64,000 nt of DNA, from assembly GCF_049674955.1 (NCBI RefSeq), contig NZ_CP187232.1, positions 62,001 through 126,000 on the forward strand, written 5' to 3'. A program made the position numbers and the translations under genes. Of this stretch, positions 48,826 through 57,707 are shown piece after piece. This DNA comes from Sphaerisporangium viridialbum. Its GTDB lineage: Bacteria > Actinomycetota > Actinomycetes > Streptosporangiales > Streptosporangiaceae. Position 1 is the first letter of the stretch. The number at the start of each line of letters is the position of its first letter. Under the pieces are notes generated by a model that had not been told where the DNA came from, did no database searches, and saw nothing but the letters and a program-made list of their open reading frames with translations.

Positions 48826-50331
48826 TCTGGGCGTGGTAAGTCCCGGAGGACGGTAGTACTTGAACACGGCGTCCTTGGTGGGGCCGAGGCGTTCCCATTC
48901 GGCCGTGGTGGTGACCCAGTCGATGACGCTGATGCGGTCGCCGGTGACGATCATCCGCTGGATCTCGTGGTAGGCCACCCCCTTGACCGCCCATGAGTGG
49001 TAACCGGGCCCGGTCCAGGTGCTCTCCCACTCGGCCACGACGTCGCGCTTCGCGGGCACCTTCTGAAGGCGGATCTTCCGGTACTTCCTTACCGACTGGG
49101 AAAGGGAGGTCTCGACCTCGCGCAGCAGGTCGAGCGGGTCCCTCCCGCGAGCGTCGATGACCTCCAGGCCCAGGTAGGCCGTGCCCGTGCGGTCCGACCA
49201 GGTGAAGTAGTTCTCCCGGATGCCGAGCCGCCAGCCGCGCGGCACCGCCGCCTTCCAGCCCTGGCCCGCCTCGTGCCACTTCAGCCGCAACCGGCTCGGG
49301 GTGGGCGAGGGCGCCGCGACCGGCGTCGCGGGCGGGGCCGCGCTCGACGCGGGGGCGTCGAGCGGAGACGCGCCGGCGCCGCGGCCCGCGCTCGCGGTGC
49401 CGGTGGGCCGCAGGATTGCCCACCCGCCGATCGCGCCCGCGACGACCACGGCCGCCACCACCCCGGCAAGGAGCTTCGTACGGCTCGCGCCCCGGGTGAG
49501 CGCGGGCGAGGGCGTGGGGTCGCCGGGCGACACGATCGCGTCGAGCAGGCGCCGGGCCTCGTCGGCGCTCATCCGCCTGGCGGGATCCTTGGTGAGCAGG
49601 CCGGCCAGCACCGGGCGCAGCTCGGCGGGGGCCTTGCTCAGCTCGGCGTCCTGCGTGAGAAGCGAGGCGACCGGGCCCATGGTGCTGTCGAAGGGCGGCC
49701 GGCCGACGACCGTGGCGAAGAGCGTCGCGCCGAGCGACCAGAGGTCGGCGGACGGCGCGGCGGGCGCCCCGGCCGCGCGTTCTGGAGCGAGGAAGCCGGG
49801 CGATCCGATCGTGCCGCTCCGCTGGGCCAGGGGGTCGCCGAGGGAGGTGGCGATGCCGAAGTCGCTGAGCACCACGCGGCCGTCGTAGCCGATGAGGATG
49901 TTGGCCGGTTTCACGTCGCGGTGCACCACTCCGGCGGCGTGCGCGACGGACAGCGCGGTGAGGACCTCGCGCCCGATCGTCGCGGCGCGGGTGACCGAGA
50001 GCGGCCCCTCGCTGGCGATCACCCGGTCGAGCGAGCGCGACGGCACGAGCTCCATGATGATCCACGGCCGCCCGTCCTCCTCGGCCACGTCGAAGACGCC
50101 GACGATGGTGCGGTGGTTGAGCTTCGCGGCCGTACGGGCCTCGCGGGAGGTCCGCTGGACCATCTGGAGTCGCTGACGGGAGTCGAGCCTGTGCGGGACC
50201 AGCACTTCCTTGACCGCCACCGGCCGGTCGAGGAGCGTGTCGTGACCCTCCCAGACCATGCCCATGCCGCCCTGACCGAGTGCTCTCACCAGCCGGTATC
50301 GCTTCACCACCAGCTGCCCAGGAGTTCCCAT
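48823..50331 (-). CDS. Membrane Ser/Thr protein kinase (PknB type)
   Basis: This is a 502-residue single-span receptor kinase. The glycine loop is GQGGMGMVWEG (19-29), the ATP lysine is Lys41 (VAVKEV), the catalytic loop is HRDVKPAN (137-144) and DFG is at 157-159, with activation segment GTIGSPGFLAPER. A transmembrane helix (LLAGVVAAVVVAGAIGGWAIL, about 287-307) and a Pro/Ala linker lead to an extracellular domain of about 150 residues (GWKAAVPRGWRLGIRENYFTWSDRTGTAYLGLEVI, then ISVIDWVTTTAEWERLG), with no PASTA repeats. That domain is probably the sensor. The substrates are unknown. Confidence 0.93.
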   Translation of the reverse strand: MGTPGQLVVKRYRLVRALGQGGMGMVWEGHDTLLDRPVAVKEVLVPHRLDSRQRLQMVQRTSREARTAAKLNHRTIVGVFDVAEEDGRPWIIMELVPSRSLDRVIASEGPLSVTRAATIGREVLTALSVAHAAGVVHRDVKPANILIGYDGRVVLSDFGIATSLGDPLAQRSGTIGSPGFLAPERAAGAPAAPSADLWSLGATLFATVVGRPPFDSTMGPVASLLTQDAELSKAPAELRPVLAGLLTKDPARRMSADEARRLLDAIVSPGDPTPSPALTRGASRTKLLAGVVAAVVVAGAIGGWAILRPTGTASAGRGAGASPLDAPASSAAPPATPVAAPSPTPSRLRLKWHEAGQGWKAAVPRGWRLGIRENYFTWSDRTGTAYLGLEVIDARGRDPLDLLREVETSLSQSVRKYRKIRLQKVPAKRDVVAEWESTWTGPGYHSWAVKGVAYHEIQRMIVTGDRISVIDWVTTTAEWERLGPTKDAVFKYYRPPGLTTPR

Positions 50332-50453
50332 CCGAAAATGCCCCTTCGCGGGCGATAGATAGAGATGTCAGCAGATCGGCAGTCTTCCACAAACGCCGGC
50401 TTTGGCGCGCTCCAACCGGAGGGGCCGCGCAAGAGGTATGCGGCCGGCCCGCG

Positions 50454-50849
50454 TCAGGCGAGAGGGGGAAGGGAACCGCTGGCGATGTGGGCCAGGGTGA
50501 TCTCGGTCAGTGTCGTGTTCTCGAACGACCGCAGCGCCGACCAGACGTCGGCCAGCGGCCCGGCGACCCCGGGGAACCGCTCGCTGTGCGAGGGCACGCC
50601 CTCGATCACGAGGATGATGTCGGCCAGGGTGATCTCGGTGGCCGGCCTCGCGAGCCAGTAGCCCCCCTCGGGGCCCCGCTGGCTCTCGATCAGCCCCGCG
50701 CGCCGCAGCTGGAGCAGGATGTTGTCCAGGAATCTGCGGGGGATGTCCTGGGAGCTGGCGATCCGCTCCGCGGGCACGGGGCCCGGAGGAGCGGCGGCCA
50801 GCTCCGCGGCGGCGCGCAGGGCGTACTGTGTCCTGGCGGAGATCCGCAT
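50454..50849 (-). CDS. Rrf2-family regulator without cysteines
   Basis: This is a 131-residue winged-helix protein: MRISARTQYALRAAAELAAA, then PAERIASSQDIPRRFLDNILLQLRRAGLIESQRGPEGGYWLARPATEITLADIILVIEG. It has no cysteine, so it cannot bind an iron-sulphur cluster as IscR/NsrR do; CymR-like, partner-controlled or ligand-controlled action is more likely. Its ATG overlaps the stop of the upstream permease gene by 1 nt, making it the last gene of a sulfonate-type ABC operon that it probably regulates. A palindrome in the operon promoter is its candidate operator. Confidence 0.92.
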   Translation of the reverse strand: MRISARTQYALRAAAELAAAPPGPVPAERIASSQDIPRRFLDNILLQLRRAGLIESQRGPEGGYWLARPATEITLADIILVIEGVPSHSERFPGVAGPLADVWSALRSFENTTLTEITLAHIASGSLPPLA

Positions 50850-51706
50850 CAGCCCACGCGCTGGTCGAGCCCCCAGCGGCGCCGGAGGGCGTTGTCGGCC
50901 GCGCCGAAGCACATGTCCACGACGATGCCGATGACGAGGATCACGATCATCGTGGCCAGCAGGCCGGGGGCGTCGGAGAGCTCCCTCGCGTTGTCGAGCT
51001 GCTCGCCGATCGACGTCTGGTGGGCGATGATCACGAGGAGCTCGCCCGCCATCAGCGACCGCCACGCGAACGCCCACCCCTGCTTGAGCCCCGACAGGAA
51101 CGAGGGCAGCGAGGCGGGCAGGATGACGTGCCGGTAGAGCGCCAGCCGCCGCAGGCCGAGGATGTGCCCCGCCCTGAGCAGGATCGGCGGGGTGTAGTCC
51201 ACGCCCGCGATCAGCCCGTTGGCGATGGACGGCGCGGCGCCGAGGACGACCACGAAGAGGATCGCGCTCTCGCTCAGCTTGAACAGCAGGATCGCGAGCG
51301 GGAACCACGCGATGGACGGCATGGTCTGCAGCCCGGTGATCAGGGAGCCGAACGCCGCCCGCAGGGGACGCACCCGTGACACGGCCGCGCCGACGACCAG
51401 CCCGACCAGCACCGCGACCGCGAACCCTGTGACGGCACGGCGCATCGTCACGGCCACGGCCTGGTAGAACTCGGCGTCGCCGAGGCGGGCCCAGAGGTCT
51501 CCGAAGACGGCGACGGGACCGGGGAAGACGTACTCGGGGCGCCACCCGCTGAGCACCACCAGCTCCCAGATCACCAGGACCAGCACGATGGCCGAGATCA
51601 TCGGCCAGGCGCGCGACCAGATCCTCGCGGCGACGCCGCGCTGCTCGCGGTGGGACAGCTCCAGCGCGTCCAGACCAGCGATCTGCTGTGAAATATCAAC
51701 GCTCAT
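50849..51706 (-). CDS. ABC transporter permease (SsuC/TauC-like)
   Basis: This 285-residue permease has about six transmembrane segments. The BPD signature appears as QTMPSIAWFPLAILLFKLSESAILFVVVLGAAPSIANGLIAGV, and the EAA loop as LRLALYRHVILPASLPSFLSGLKQGWAFAWRSLMAGELL. These are typical of nitrate/sulfonate/taurine importers (SsuC, TauC). ATG 51706 is taken; a TTG at 51712 is in frame. It lies 9 nt after the ATPase gene and overlaps the Rrf2 gene. It probably imports an organosulfur compound. Confidence 0.92.
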   Translation of the reverse strand: MSVDISQQIAGLDALELSHREQRGVAARIWSRAWPMISAIVLVLVIWELVVLSGWRPEYVFPGPVAVFGDLWARLGDAEFYQAVAVTMRRAVTGFAVAVLVGLVVGAAVSRVRPLRAAFGSLITGLQTMPSIAWFPLAILLFKLSESAILFVVVLGAAPSIANGLIAGVDYTPPILLRAGHILGLRRLALYRHVILPASLPSFLSGLKQGWAFAWRSLMAGELLVIIAHQTSIGEQLDNARELSDAPGLLATMIVILVIGIVVDMCFGAADNALRRRWGLDQRVG

Positions 51707-51715
51707 TGTCAACCA

Positions 51716-52549
51716 TCACTTCTCAGCGCCGGCGCCGACGGGCTGCTGCTGCGCCGGACGGGCGTGACGCAGCACCTCCTGGCGGAGCCTGTCGGTGATG
51801 CTCGCGGCCAGCTCGGCCACCTCGCCGGAGTCGGTGCGGCGGGGGCGCGGCAGCGTGACGGGGAACTCCTCGATCACCGTGCCGGGCCTGCTGCTCAGCA
51901 GCACCACCCGGTCGCCCAGGCGTACGGCCTCGCGCACGTTGTGGGTCACGAACAGGACGGACAGCTCGCGCTCCCGCCAAATGCGCTCCAACTCGTCATG
52001 GAGCAGGTCGCGGGTCATCGCGTCCAGCGCGCCGAACGGCTCGTCCATGAGCAGCACGTCGGCGTCCTGGGCCAGAGCCCTGGCGAGCGCGACGCGCTGG
52101 CGCATGCCGCCGGACAGCTCGTGCGGGCGCTTGGCGCCGAAGCCACCCAGGTGGACGATCTCCAGCAGTTCCTCCGCCCGGGCGCGGCGTTCCTTCTTCG
52201 TCGTGCTCCTGGCCGAGCTCTTCACCCGGAGCGCCAGCTCGATGTTGGCCGAGACCGTGAGCCAGGGGAACAGGGCGGGCTCCTGGAACATCATCGCGAT
52301 GCGCCCGCCCCTGGTGTCGATCTCGCCCGCCGTGGGCCGGTCGAGCCCGGCGACCAGGTTGAGCATCGTGCTCTTGCCGCAGCCCGAGGCTCCGAGCAGG
52401 CAGACGAACTCGCCCTTGTCCACCGACAGCGTCACCCGGTCGAGGGCGAGGAGCTCCCGGCCGTACACCTTGGAAACCGCGTCCAGCCGGACCGCGGGCT
52501 CATGCCCGTCGGCCCGGCTGGGGCGCAGCTCCTGAATCGGAGCTGTCAC
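51716..52549 (-). CDS. ABC transporter ATP-binding protein (SsuB/TauB-like)
   Basis: This is a 277-residue ATPase that powers the adjacent importer. Walker A is LLGASGCGKST, the Q loop is IAMMFQEPALFPWLTV, the signature LSGGMRQRVALARAL and Walker B VLLMDEPFGALDAMTR, with switch His in FVTHNVREAVRLGDRVVLLS. The IAMMFQEPxLFPWLTV and AVRLGDR wording is that of the nitrate/sulfonate group. GTG 52549 has GAGGAG upstream. It lies 76 nt after the binding-protein gene. Confidence 0.94.
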   Translation of the reverse strand: MTAPIQELRPSRADGHEPAVRLDAVSKVYGRELLALDRVTLSVDKGEFVCLLGASGCGKSTMLNLVAGLDRPTAGEIDTRGGRIAMMFQEPALFPWLTVSANIELALRVKSSARSTTKKERRARAEELLEIVHLGGFGAKRPHELSGGMRQRVALARALAQDADVLLMDEPFGALDAMTRDLLHDELERIWRERELSVLFVTHNVREAVRLGDRVVLLSSRPGTVIEEFPVTLPRPRRTDSGEVAELAASITDRLRQEVLRHARPAQQQPVGAGAEK

Positions 52550-52625
52550 TTCGACTCCTCACCCAGCGGCTCGCCGGCCCGTGACCGGGAGCGCCGCGTC
52601 GACTCTTCTGGGGTGTGGTGCTTGC

Positions 52626-53687
52626 TCACTTGTCGGACACCGCCTGCTGGCCCTTGGCGGCCAGCACCTCGTTGAGGATCGTGAGGTCGTAGATGCCGTT
52701 CAGGTCCACCGGGTCGAGCAGGCCGACCTGCTGGGCGTGCTCGGCGCTGGTCACCAGGGAGGAGGCGATCGGGTCGTTGGTGAAGGTGATGTTCTTGAAC
52801 GCGCTGTCCAGCACCTCGGTCTTGAGGGGCTTGCCGGACAGGTCCTTCAGCTCCGCGTTGATCGCTTCCTTGGCGCCGGCCGGGTCGGACTGGATGTAGG
52901 CGTTGGACTCGACGTGCGCCTCGATCAGCTTCTTCACCAGGTCGGGGTGCTCCTTGAGGAACTGCTGCCTGACGATGAGGTGCGTGATCACGAACTGCTT
53001 GTTCGGCCAGAGGTCGGCCTCGGTGACGAGGATCTTGCCGCCGCTCTCCTGGATCAGGCGGCTCGCGAAGGGCTCGGGCACCCACGCGCCGTCGATGTCG
53101 CCGGTGGCAAAGGTCTGCAGGGTCTGCGAGTTGTCCTGGGGGACGATCGAGACGTCCCCGCCGCCCTTGGTGTCGGTCTTGAGGCCCTGGTCCTTGAGCC
53201 AGAAGCGCAGCGCGACGTCCTGCGTGTTGCCGAGCTGCGGCGTCGCGATCTTCTTGCCCTTGAGGTCGGCGGCGCTGTTGATGGTCGGCTTGACGATGAG
53301 GTAGACACCGCCCGACGCCGACCCGGCGACGATCTTGATCGCCTGGCCCTTGGACTTCGACCAGGCGTTGATCGCCGGGTTCGGCCCGATGTACGTCGCG
53401 TCGATCGCGTCGGAGAAGATCGCCTCGGTCGCGGCGGGGCCCGCGTTGAAGGTGGCGGTCTTCAGCGTCACGTTGCTGCCGAGCGCTTTCGCGAAGAACC
53501 CCTTCTTGACCCCGACCAGCGCCGTGGAGTGCGTGATGTTGGGGAAGAAGCCGAGGCGGACCTCGGTCTTGGCCGCGTCGCCGCCGCCGGAGGCGGATGT
53601 GCCGCCTCCGCCGCAGGCCGCCGCGAGGGCGGTCACGGCGACCGCGGCCAGTGCTGCCGCCATCCCCCGGAGCCTGCGAACCCTCAT
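52626..53687 (-). CDS. Sulfonate/nitrate-type ABC substrate-binding lipoprotein
   Basis: This is a 353-residue exported lipoprotein. The signal ends in lipobox LAAAC (Cys at about 25), followed by a Gly/Ser spacer. The SsuA/TauA-type fold starts EVRLGFFPNITHSTALVGVKKGFF and includes GAWVPEPFASRLIQESGGKILV and NKQFVITHLIVRQQFLKEHPDLVKKLIEAH. It captures the ligand outside the cell for the ATPase and permease encoded next. AAGGAG precedes ATG 53687. The ligand is probably an alkanesulfonate, taurine or similar compound, judged from the operon's Rrf2 regulator and the ATPase subgroup. Confidence 0.92.
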   Translation of the reverse strand: MRVRRLRGMAAALAAVAVTALAAACGGGGTSASGGGDAAKTEVRLGFFPNITHSTALVGVKKGFFAKALGSNVTLKTATFNAGPAATEAIFSDAIDATYIGPNPAINAWSKSKGQAIKIVAGSASGGVYLIVKPTINSAADLKGKKIATPQLGNTQDVALRFWLKDQGLKTDTKGGGDVSIVPQDNSQTLQTFATGDIDGAWVPEPFASRLIQESGGKILVTEADLWPNKQFVITHLIVRQQFLKEHPDLVKKLIEAHVESNAYIQSDPAGAKEAINAELKDLSGKPLKTEVLDSAFKNITFTNDPIASSLVTSAEHAQQVGLLDPVDLNGIYDLTILNEVLAAKGQQAVSDK

Positions 53688-53706
53688 GGACTACTCCTTA
53701 ATTCCT

Positions 53707-53717
53707 ACTTAATAAGT
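53707..53717. promoter_or_regulatory. Palindrome in the importer promoter
   Basis: ACTTAATAAGT is a perfect palindrome about the central A/T, 20-30 bp before the binding-protein start, inside a wider dyad CCTACTTAATAAGTCGGTTAGG. It overlaps the region where the promoter should be. It is the best candidate operator for the Rrf2 regulator at the end of this operon. Confidence 0.5.
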
Positions 53718-53864
53718 CGGTTAGGTGTATAAGACGATATAGCGCTCTCCCTGTCAAGCCGTGGTGACGATGTGGGCACGCGTTGTTACCGGTTCGTGTC
53801 CCGTGGTACGACGCCCCCGCCATTCTTTATGTGGATATATGGCGTTATGTCTGTTTTGGGAGCG

Positions 53865-56177
53865 TCAGCCGACCGTGATCCGGTACGCGTGGCCGGTGCT
53901 CGCCTGGAACATGGCCGTGTCGCCGTCCACGGCGCAGGGCACGTGGGTGCGGCAGCCGCTCAGGAACGCGGGGTTGCGCAGCCGTACCTCGCCGTCGGTG
54001 CCGGAGACGACGCGCACTTCGACGACCTCGCCCTCCTGCCAGGTGGCGCCGACCGTGTGGCCGCCCCGGGCGCGCAGGCCGTCGAAGGAGCCGTACGGCC
54101 ACGCGGACGGCAGCGCGGGGAGCACGTCGATCACGCCCGCGTGGCTCTGCAGGAGCATCTCGGCGATCCCCGCCGTGGTCCCGAGGTTGCCGTCGATCTG
54201 GAACGGGGGATGCGTGCTCCACAGGTTGGGCAGGGTGCCGTGCCTGAGCTGCTCGCCGAGCAGGTGGTGCGCCCGGTCGCCGTCGAGCAGGCGGGCCCAG
54301 AGATTGATCTTCCAGGCCCTGCTCCAGCCGGGCCCGCCGTCGCCGCGATGGTCGAGCGTGACCCGCGCGGCCTCGCCGTACTCGGTGCACGGACGGATGC
54401 GGCGGCCGGGGTGGAGCGCGAAGAGATGGGAGACGTGCCGGTGCGTGTCCTCCGGGTCGTCCCAGTCCTCCCGCCACTCCTGGAGCTGCCCGAACGATCC
54501 GATCCGCAGGCCCTCGTCCAGCTCGCCGAGCGCCTTGAGTACCCGGTAGCCCGGATCGACGCCGAGGTAGTCCGCGGCCTCGACGGTGTTCGCCAGCAGG
54601 TCCCACACGATCTGCTGCGACACCGCGGCGCCGGCTGAGAACGGCCCGTGCTCGGGCGAGTGGCTGGGGGAGACGACGAGCCCGCGCTCCTCGGTCAGGT
54701 AGTCGACCCAGAAGCCGGCCGTCGCACTGAGCAGGGGATACGCGTGGTCGCGCAGGTAGCGGACGTCACCGCTGAACAGGTAGCGCTCGTAGACGTGCTG
54801 GGCGAGCCAGGCGCTCGCTTCGGGGAACCAGAAGGACGTCGGCCAGTCGTGCACTCCGGTGAACCCGAACGGGTTGGTGTTCTGGTGGACCACCCAGCCG
54901 GACGCGCCGAACATGGTCCTGGCGGTGATCCCGCCTGGAGCGCGCAGCCCGTCGACGAAGCGCAGCAGCGGCGGTACGCACTCGCCCAGCGCGGTGACCT
55001 CGGCCGGCCAGTAGTTCATCTGGAGGTTGATGTTGGTGTGCCAGTCGCCGTCCCACGGGGGCGTGGTGCTGTCGTTCCACAGGCCCTGGAGGTTGGCCGG
55101 CAGCGGCGAGTCCGACCGGGATGAGGCGATCAGCAGGTAGCGGCCGTAGGCGAACAGCAGCGTTTCGAGCGCCCGGTCACGGGGGCCGCCGTCGCCGTAC
55201 GCCGCGATCGCCTGGTCCGTCGGCACGGTCTCCTGCGTCGCGGTCGTGAAATATCCGCCTATGTCGAGCTGGACGCGGTCGAAGAGGTCCCGGTGGTCGG
55301 CGACATGCTCGGCACGCAGCTCGGCGTAGCTCCGGGCGCACGCGAGGTCGACGCGCGAGGTGACCGTCACGTGCGGGTCGTCTCCGCGATAGCCCGGGTG
55401 CGCGGCGGCGTAGTCGGTGCCCGCGGAGAAGACCACGGTCACGGCGTCGGCGCCGCGCACCGCCACCGCCCCGCCCTCGTCCGTGCGGTCGCCGCCCTCG
55501 GCCAGCACCCGGACCTGGCCCTCGAAACGGAGCCCGTTGTCTTCGAGCGCCCCCCTGAGCGTCAGGCGTCCTCCCTGCGCGCGCACCGGCGGGCAGACCG
55601 GGGCGGTGGCGGCCGGCCGCACCGTGAGGGACACCTGGCCGGGACGGTCGGCGGTGAGCCGTATGACGACCACCTGGGCCGGGTGGCTCGCGAAGTACTC
55701 GCGCGTGAAGCGGACCCCGCCCGCCGTGTAGCGCACCGACGCGATGGCCGTCGAGAGGTCGAGCTCGCGGCGGTAGCCGGAGACGTCGGCCGCCGTCCCG
55801 ATGTCGAGGAGGAGGTCGCCGAAGGGCTGGTAGGCGCCGAAACCGGGGATGTGGCCGTCCATGCCGGCGAGGTTCCCGAGCACCTGGGCCGCCTCGCGGG
55901 GGTCCATCCGGCCGTCCTTGGCGATCCGCCGCCTGACCTCGTCCAGAGCGCCCGGGCGGGGGGAGGGCCAGTCGCCGAAGCCGTACCCGTGCTCGGCGTC
56001 CTTGGAGCCGGGCCCGCCGGTCCACAGGGTGCTCTCGTTGAGGGCGACGCGCTCGGTTCCGAGGCGTCCGAAGACCATCGCGCCGAGCCTGCCGTTGCCG
56101 ATCGGCAGTGCCAGCCGTTCCCACGCGTCGTGCTCATCCGACTCGTCCGCGGGACGGTCGTACCACAGGGTCAGCAT
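53865..56177 (-). CDS. Glycoside hydrolase family 95 (alpha-fucosidase type)
   Basis: This is a 770-residue enzyme of the inverting alpha-1,2-L-fucosidase family. The N-terminal beta-sandwich starts LTLWYDRPADESDEHDAWERLALPIGNGRLGAMVFG. The (alpha/alpha)6 barrel has HTNINLQMNYWPA (Asn pair near 380, as in the known water-activating asparagines), SPSHSPEHGPF (general acid Glu near 506) and FQIDGNLGTTAGIAEMLLQSHAG (Asp near 660). There is no signal peptide, so it acts inside the cell unless exported otherwise. GGGGAG precedes the ATG. No sugar transporter is adjacent. Some family members act on galactosides. Confidence 0.9.
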   Translation of the reverse strand: MLTLWYDRPADESDEHDAWERLALPIGNGRLGAMVFGRLGTERVALNESTLWTGGPGSKDAEHGYGFGDWPSPRPGALDEVRRRIAKDGRMDPREAAQVLGNLAGMDGHIPGFGAYQPFGDLLLDIGTAADVSGYRRELDLSTAIASVRYTAGGVRFTREYFASHPAQVVVIRLTADRPGQVSLTVRPAATAPVCPPVRAQGGRLTLRGALEDNGLRFEGQVRVLAEGGDRTDEGGAVAVRGADAVTVVFSAGTDYAAAHPGYRGDDPHVTVTSRVDLACARSYAELRAEHVADHRDLFDRVQLDIGGYFTTATQETVPTDQAIAAYGDGGPRDRALETLLFAYGRYLLIASSRSDSPLPANLQGLWNDSTTPPWDGDWHTNINLQMNYWPAEVTALGECVPPLLRFVDGLRAPGGITARTMFGASGWVVHQNTNPFGFTGVHDWPTSFWFPEASAWLAQHVYERYLFSGDVRYLRDHAYPLLSATAGFWVDYLTEERGLVVSPSHSPEHGPFSAGAAVSQQIVWDLLANTVEAADYLGVDPGYRVLKALGELDEGLRIGSFGQLQEWREDWDDPEDTHRHVSHLFALHPGRRIRPCTEYGEAARVTLDHRGDGGPGWSRAWKINLWARLLDGDRAHHLLGEQLRHGTLPNLWSTHPPFQIDGNLGTTAGIAEMLLQSHAGVIDVLPALPSAWPYGSFDGLRARGGHTVGATWQEGEVVEVRVVSGTDGEVRLRNPAFLSGCRTHVPCAVDGDTAMFQASTGHAYRITVG

Positions 56178-56280
56178 TTCTCCCCGATCAGCATGATGAT
56201 CAAACTAAATCTTAACGGGGCGAATCAGAATTAGTTACAAGACGCGTTAAGTGTGGATTGTCCAACTTTGGGCGGGCAGG

Positions 56281-56323
56281 ACGGCGGAACCGCGACACGG
56301 GGAGTGTCTCGCGGTTCCGCCGT
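56281..56323. terminator. Strong hairpin after the first P450 gene
   Basis: ACGGCGGAACCGCGA at 56281-56295 pairs perfectly with TCGCGGTTCCGCCGT at 56309-56323, a 15-bp stem with further inner pairing (CACGGGGAGTG). It lies 18 nt past the minus-strand P450 stop and upstream of the GH95 start, so it ends the P450 transcript. Confidence 0.88.
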
Positions 56324-56340
56324 CGTGCGGGCCGGTCAGC

Positions 56341-57516
56341 TCACCAGGTGACGGGAAGCTCGACGAAGCCGCCGGTCAGACGGCCGGTGCGGGTGCGCAG
56401 CCGGTGGAGGGGCTCGGCCAGCTCCAGCGTCGGGAACCTCTGGAGCAGGCTGCCGAACACCGCGCGCAGTTCGACCCGGGCGAGGTTCGCTCCGATGCAG
56501 TGATGCTGGGCGTACCCGAACGCGACATGAGGATCGCCGGCCTCGCGGCCGATGTCGAACACGTCCGGCTCGGCGAAGACGCTCTCGTCGCGGTTCGCCG
56601 CCGAGGTCAGGATCAGCACCGCCTCGCCGGCGCGGATCGTCACGTCTCCGGCCTCGATGTCCGCCTTGGCGTACCGCACGAGCCCGTGGTCGGACGGTGC
56701 CGCCATGCGCAGGACCTCCTCCACCACGGCGGGCGCGAGGGAGGGGTCGGCGGCCAGCGCGTCGCGCTGGGCCAGGTCGCTGAGCAGGAACACGACGCCG
56801 TAGTCGATGCGGTTGACCGTGGTCTCGTGCCCGGCGAACAGCAGGCCGGCTCCGAGGTCCGAGATCTCCTTGTCGTCGGCGTCCATGTTCGCCATGTCGG
56901 ACAGGACGTCCTCGGCCGGGTGCCTGCGCTTCTCCATCACCAGCCCGTGGATGTAGTCGCTGAGCTCGTCCTTCGCCATGGTGGCCGCCGCCCGGTCGGT
57001 CATGTTCGTCATGCCGTCCGCCAGCGCGCGGAACCGGTCGCGGTCCTCGTACGGCACGCCGAGCAGCTCGCAGATGACGAGCACGGGGAGCGGGAAGGAG
57101 AAGTGCTCGTGCAGGTCGACCGGCGGCGCCTTTGCGGCCATGCGGTCGAGGAGGTCGTCCACCAGGTCCTGCACGTGGTCGGACAGGGCCTTCATCCGCC
57201 GGGCGGAGAACGCGGGGGCGAGGAGCTTGCGCATCCTCTCGTGCTCCTGCTTCTCGGTCGCGTAGTCACCTCTCGGACCGCCGAGGATCACCGAGCTGGA
57301 GATCTGCGGCGCCGAGTCGGGATCGGGGTGGGAGCGGCCGAGCCGGTCGTCGGCGAGCATCCGGCGTACGTCTTCGTAACCCGTGACGAGCCAGGCCTCG
57401 TCGCCCGCCTGGGTGCGCACCCGGCTGATCGGCGACTGTTCGCGCAGCTCGCGGTATGTCGTTGGCACGTCCAGCTGGTCGCGTCGCGGGAACGGCAGCT
57501 GGGGGAGATCGGACAC
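56341..57516 (-). CDS. Cytochrome P450 (bacterial class I)
   Basis: This is a 391-residue haem monooxygenase. The I-helix is LLFAGHETTVNR (acid-alcohol pair Glu-Thr), the K-helix ExxR is VVEEVLRMAAP, and the haem loop is VAFGYAQHHCIGANLARVE with the axial Cys, Ala taking the place of the usual second Gly. The length is usual for soluble bacterial P450s. The GTG start has GAGGGG upstream. A separate promoter and an inverted repeat (57545-57571) lie before it, so it is probably not in the OleA-type operon, though it is next to it. Electron donors are not encoded nearby. Confidence 0.93.
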   Translation of the reverse strand: MSDLPQLPFPRRDQLDVPTTYRELREQSPISRVRTQAGDEAWLVTGYEDVRRMLADDRLGRSHPDPDSAPQISSSVILGGPRGDYATEKQEHERMRKLLAPAFSARRMKALSDHVQDLVDDLLDRMAAKAPPVDLHEHFSFPLPVLVICELLGVPYEDRDRFRALADGMTNMTDRAAATMAKDELSDYIHGLVMEKRRHPAEDVLSDMANMDADDKEISDLGAGLLFAGHETTVNRIDYGVVFLLSDLAQRDALAADPSLAPAVVEEVLRMAAPSDHGLVRYAKADIEAGDVTIRAGEAVLILTSAANRDESVFAEPDVFDIGREAGDPHVAFGYAQHHCIGANLARVELRAVFGSLLQRFPTLELAEPLHRLRTRTGRLTGGFVELPVTW

Positions 57517-57544
57517 GATGGGCGCCCCTCTCGTCGGTTCGCAT

Positions 57545-57571
57545 CCCCATTCGCCCCCTTTGCGAATGGGG
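57545..57571. promoter_or_regulatory. Perfect inverted repeat before the first P450 gene
   Basis: CCCCATTCGC at 57545-57554 and GCGAATGGGG at 57562-57571 are perfect 10-bp arms with a 7-nt centre, 28 bp before the P450 start codon. It could be an operator for an unlinked repressor, or an mRNA leader hairpin. Confidence 0.55.
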
Positions 57572-57707
57572 TCATCTCGACCGTCGCACTAGAGGGTCGT
57601 TCTCGCAATGCCGATTGTCAAGAATTGTCATGCCGAGCAGTGAGGCGAAGTGAAGAGCTTTACCCGCTTTTATGTGATTTAAGGGTATTTATGCTGGTCA
57701 CCGGAGG

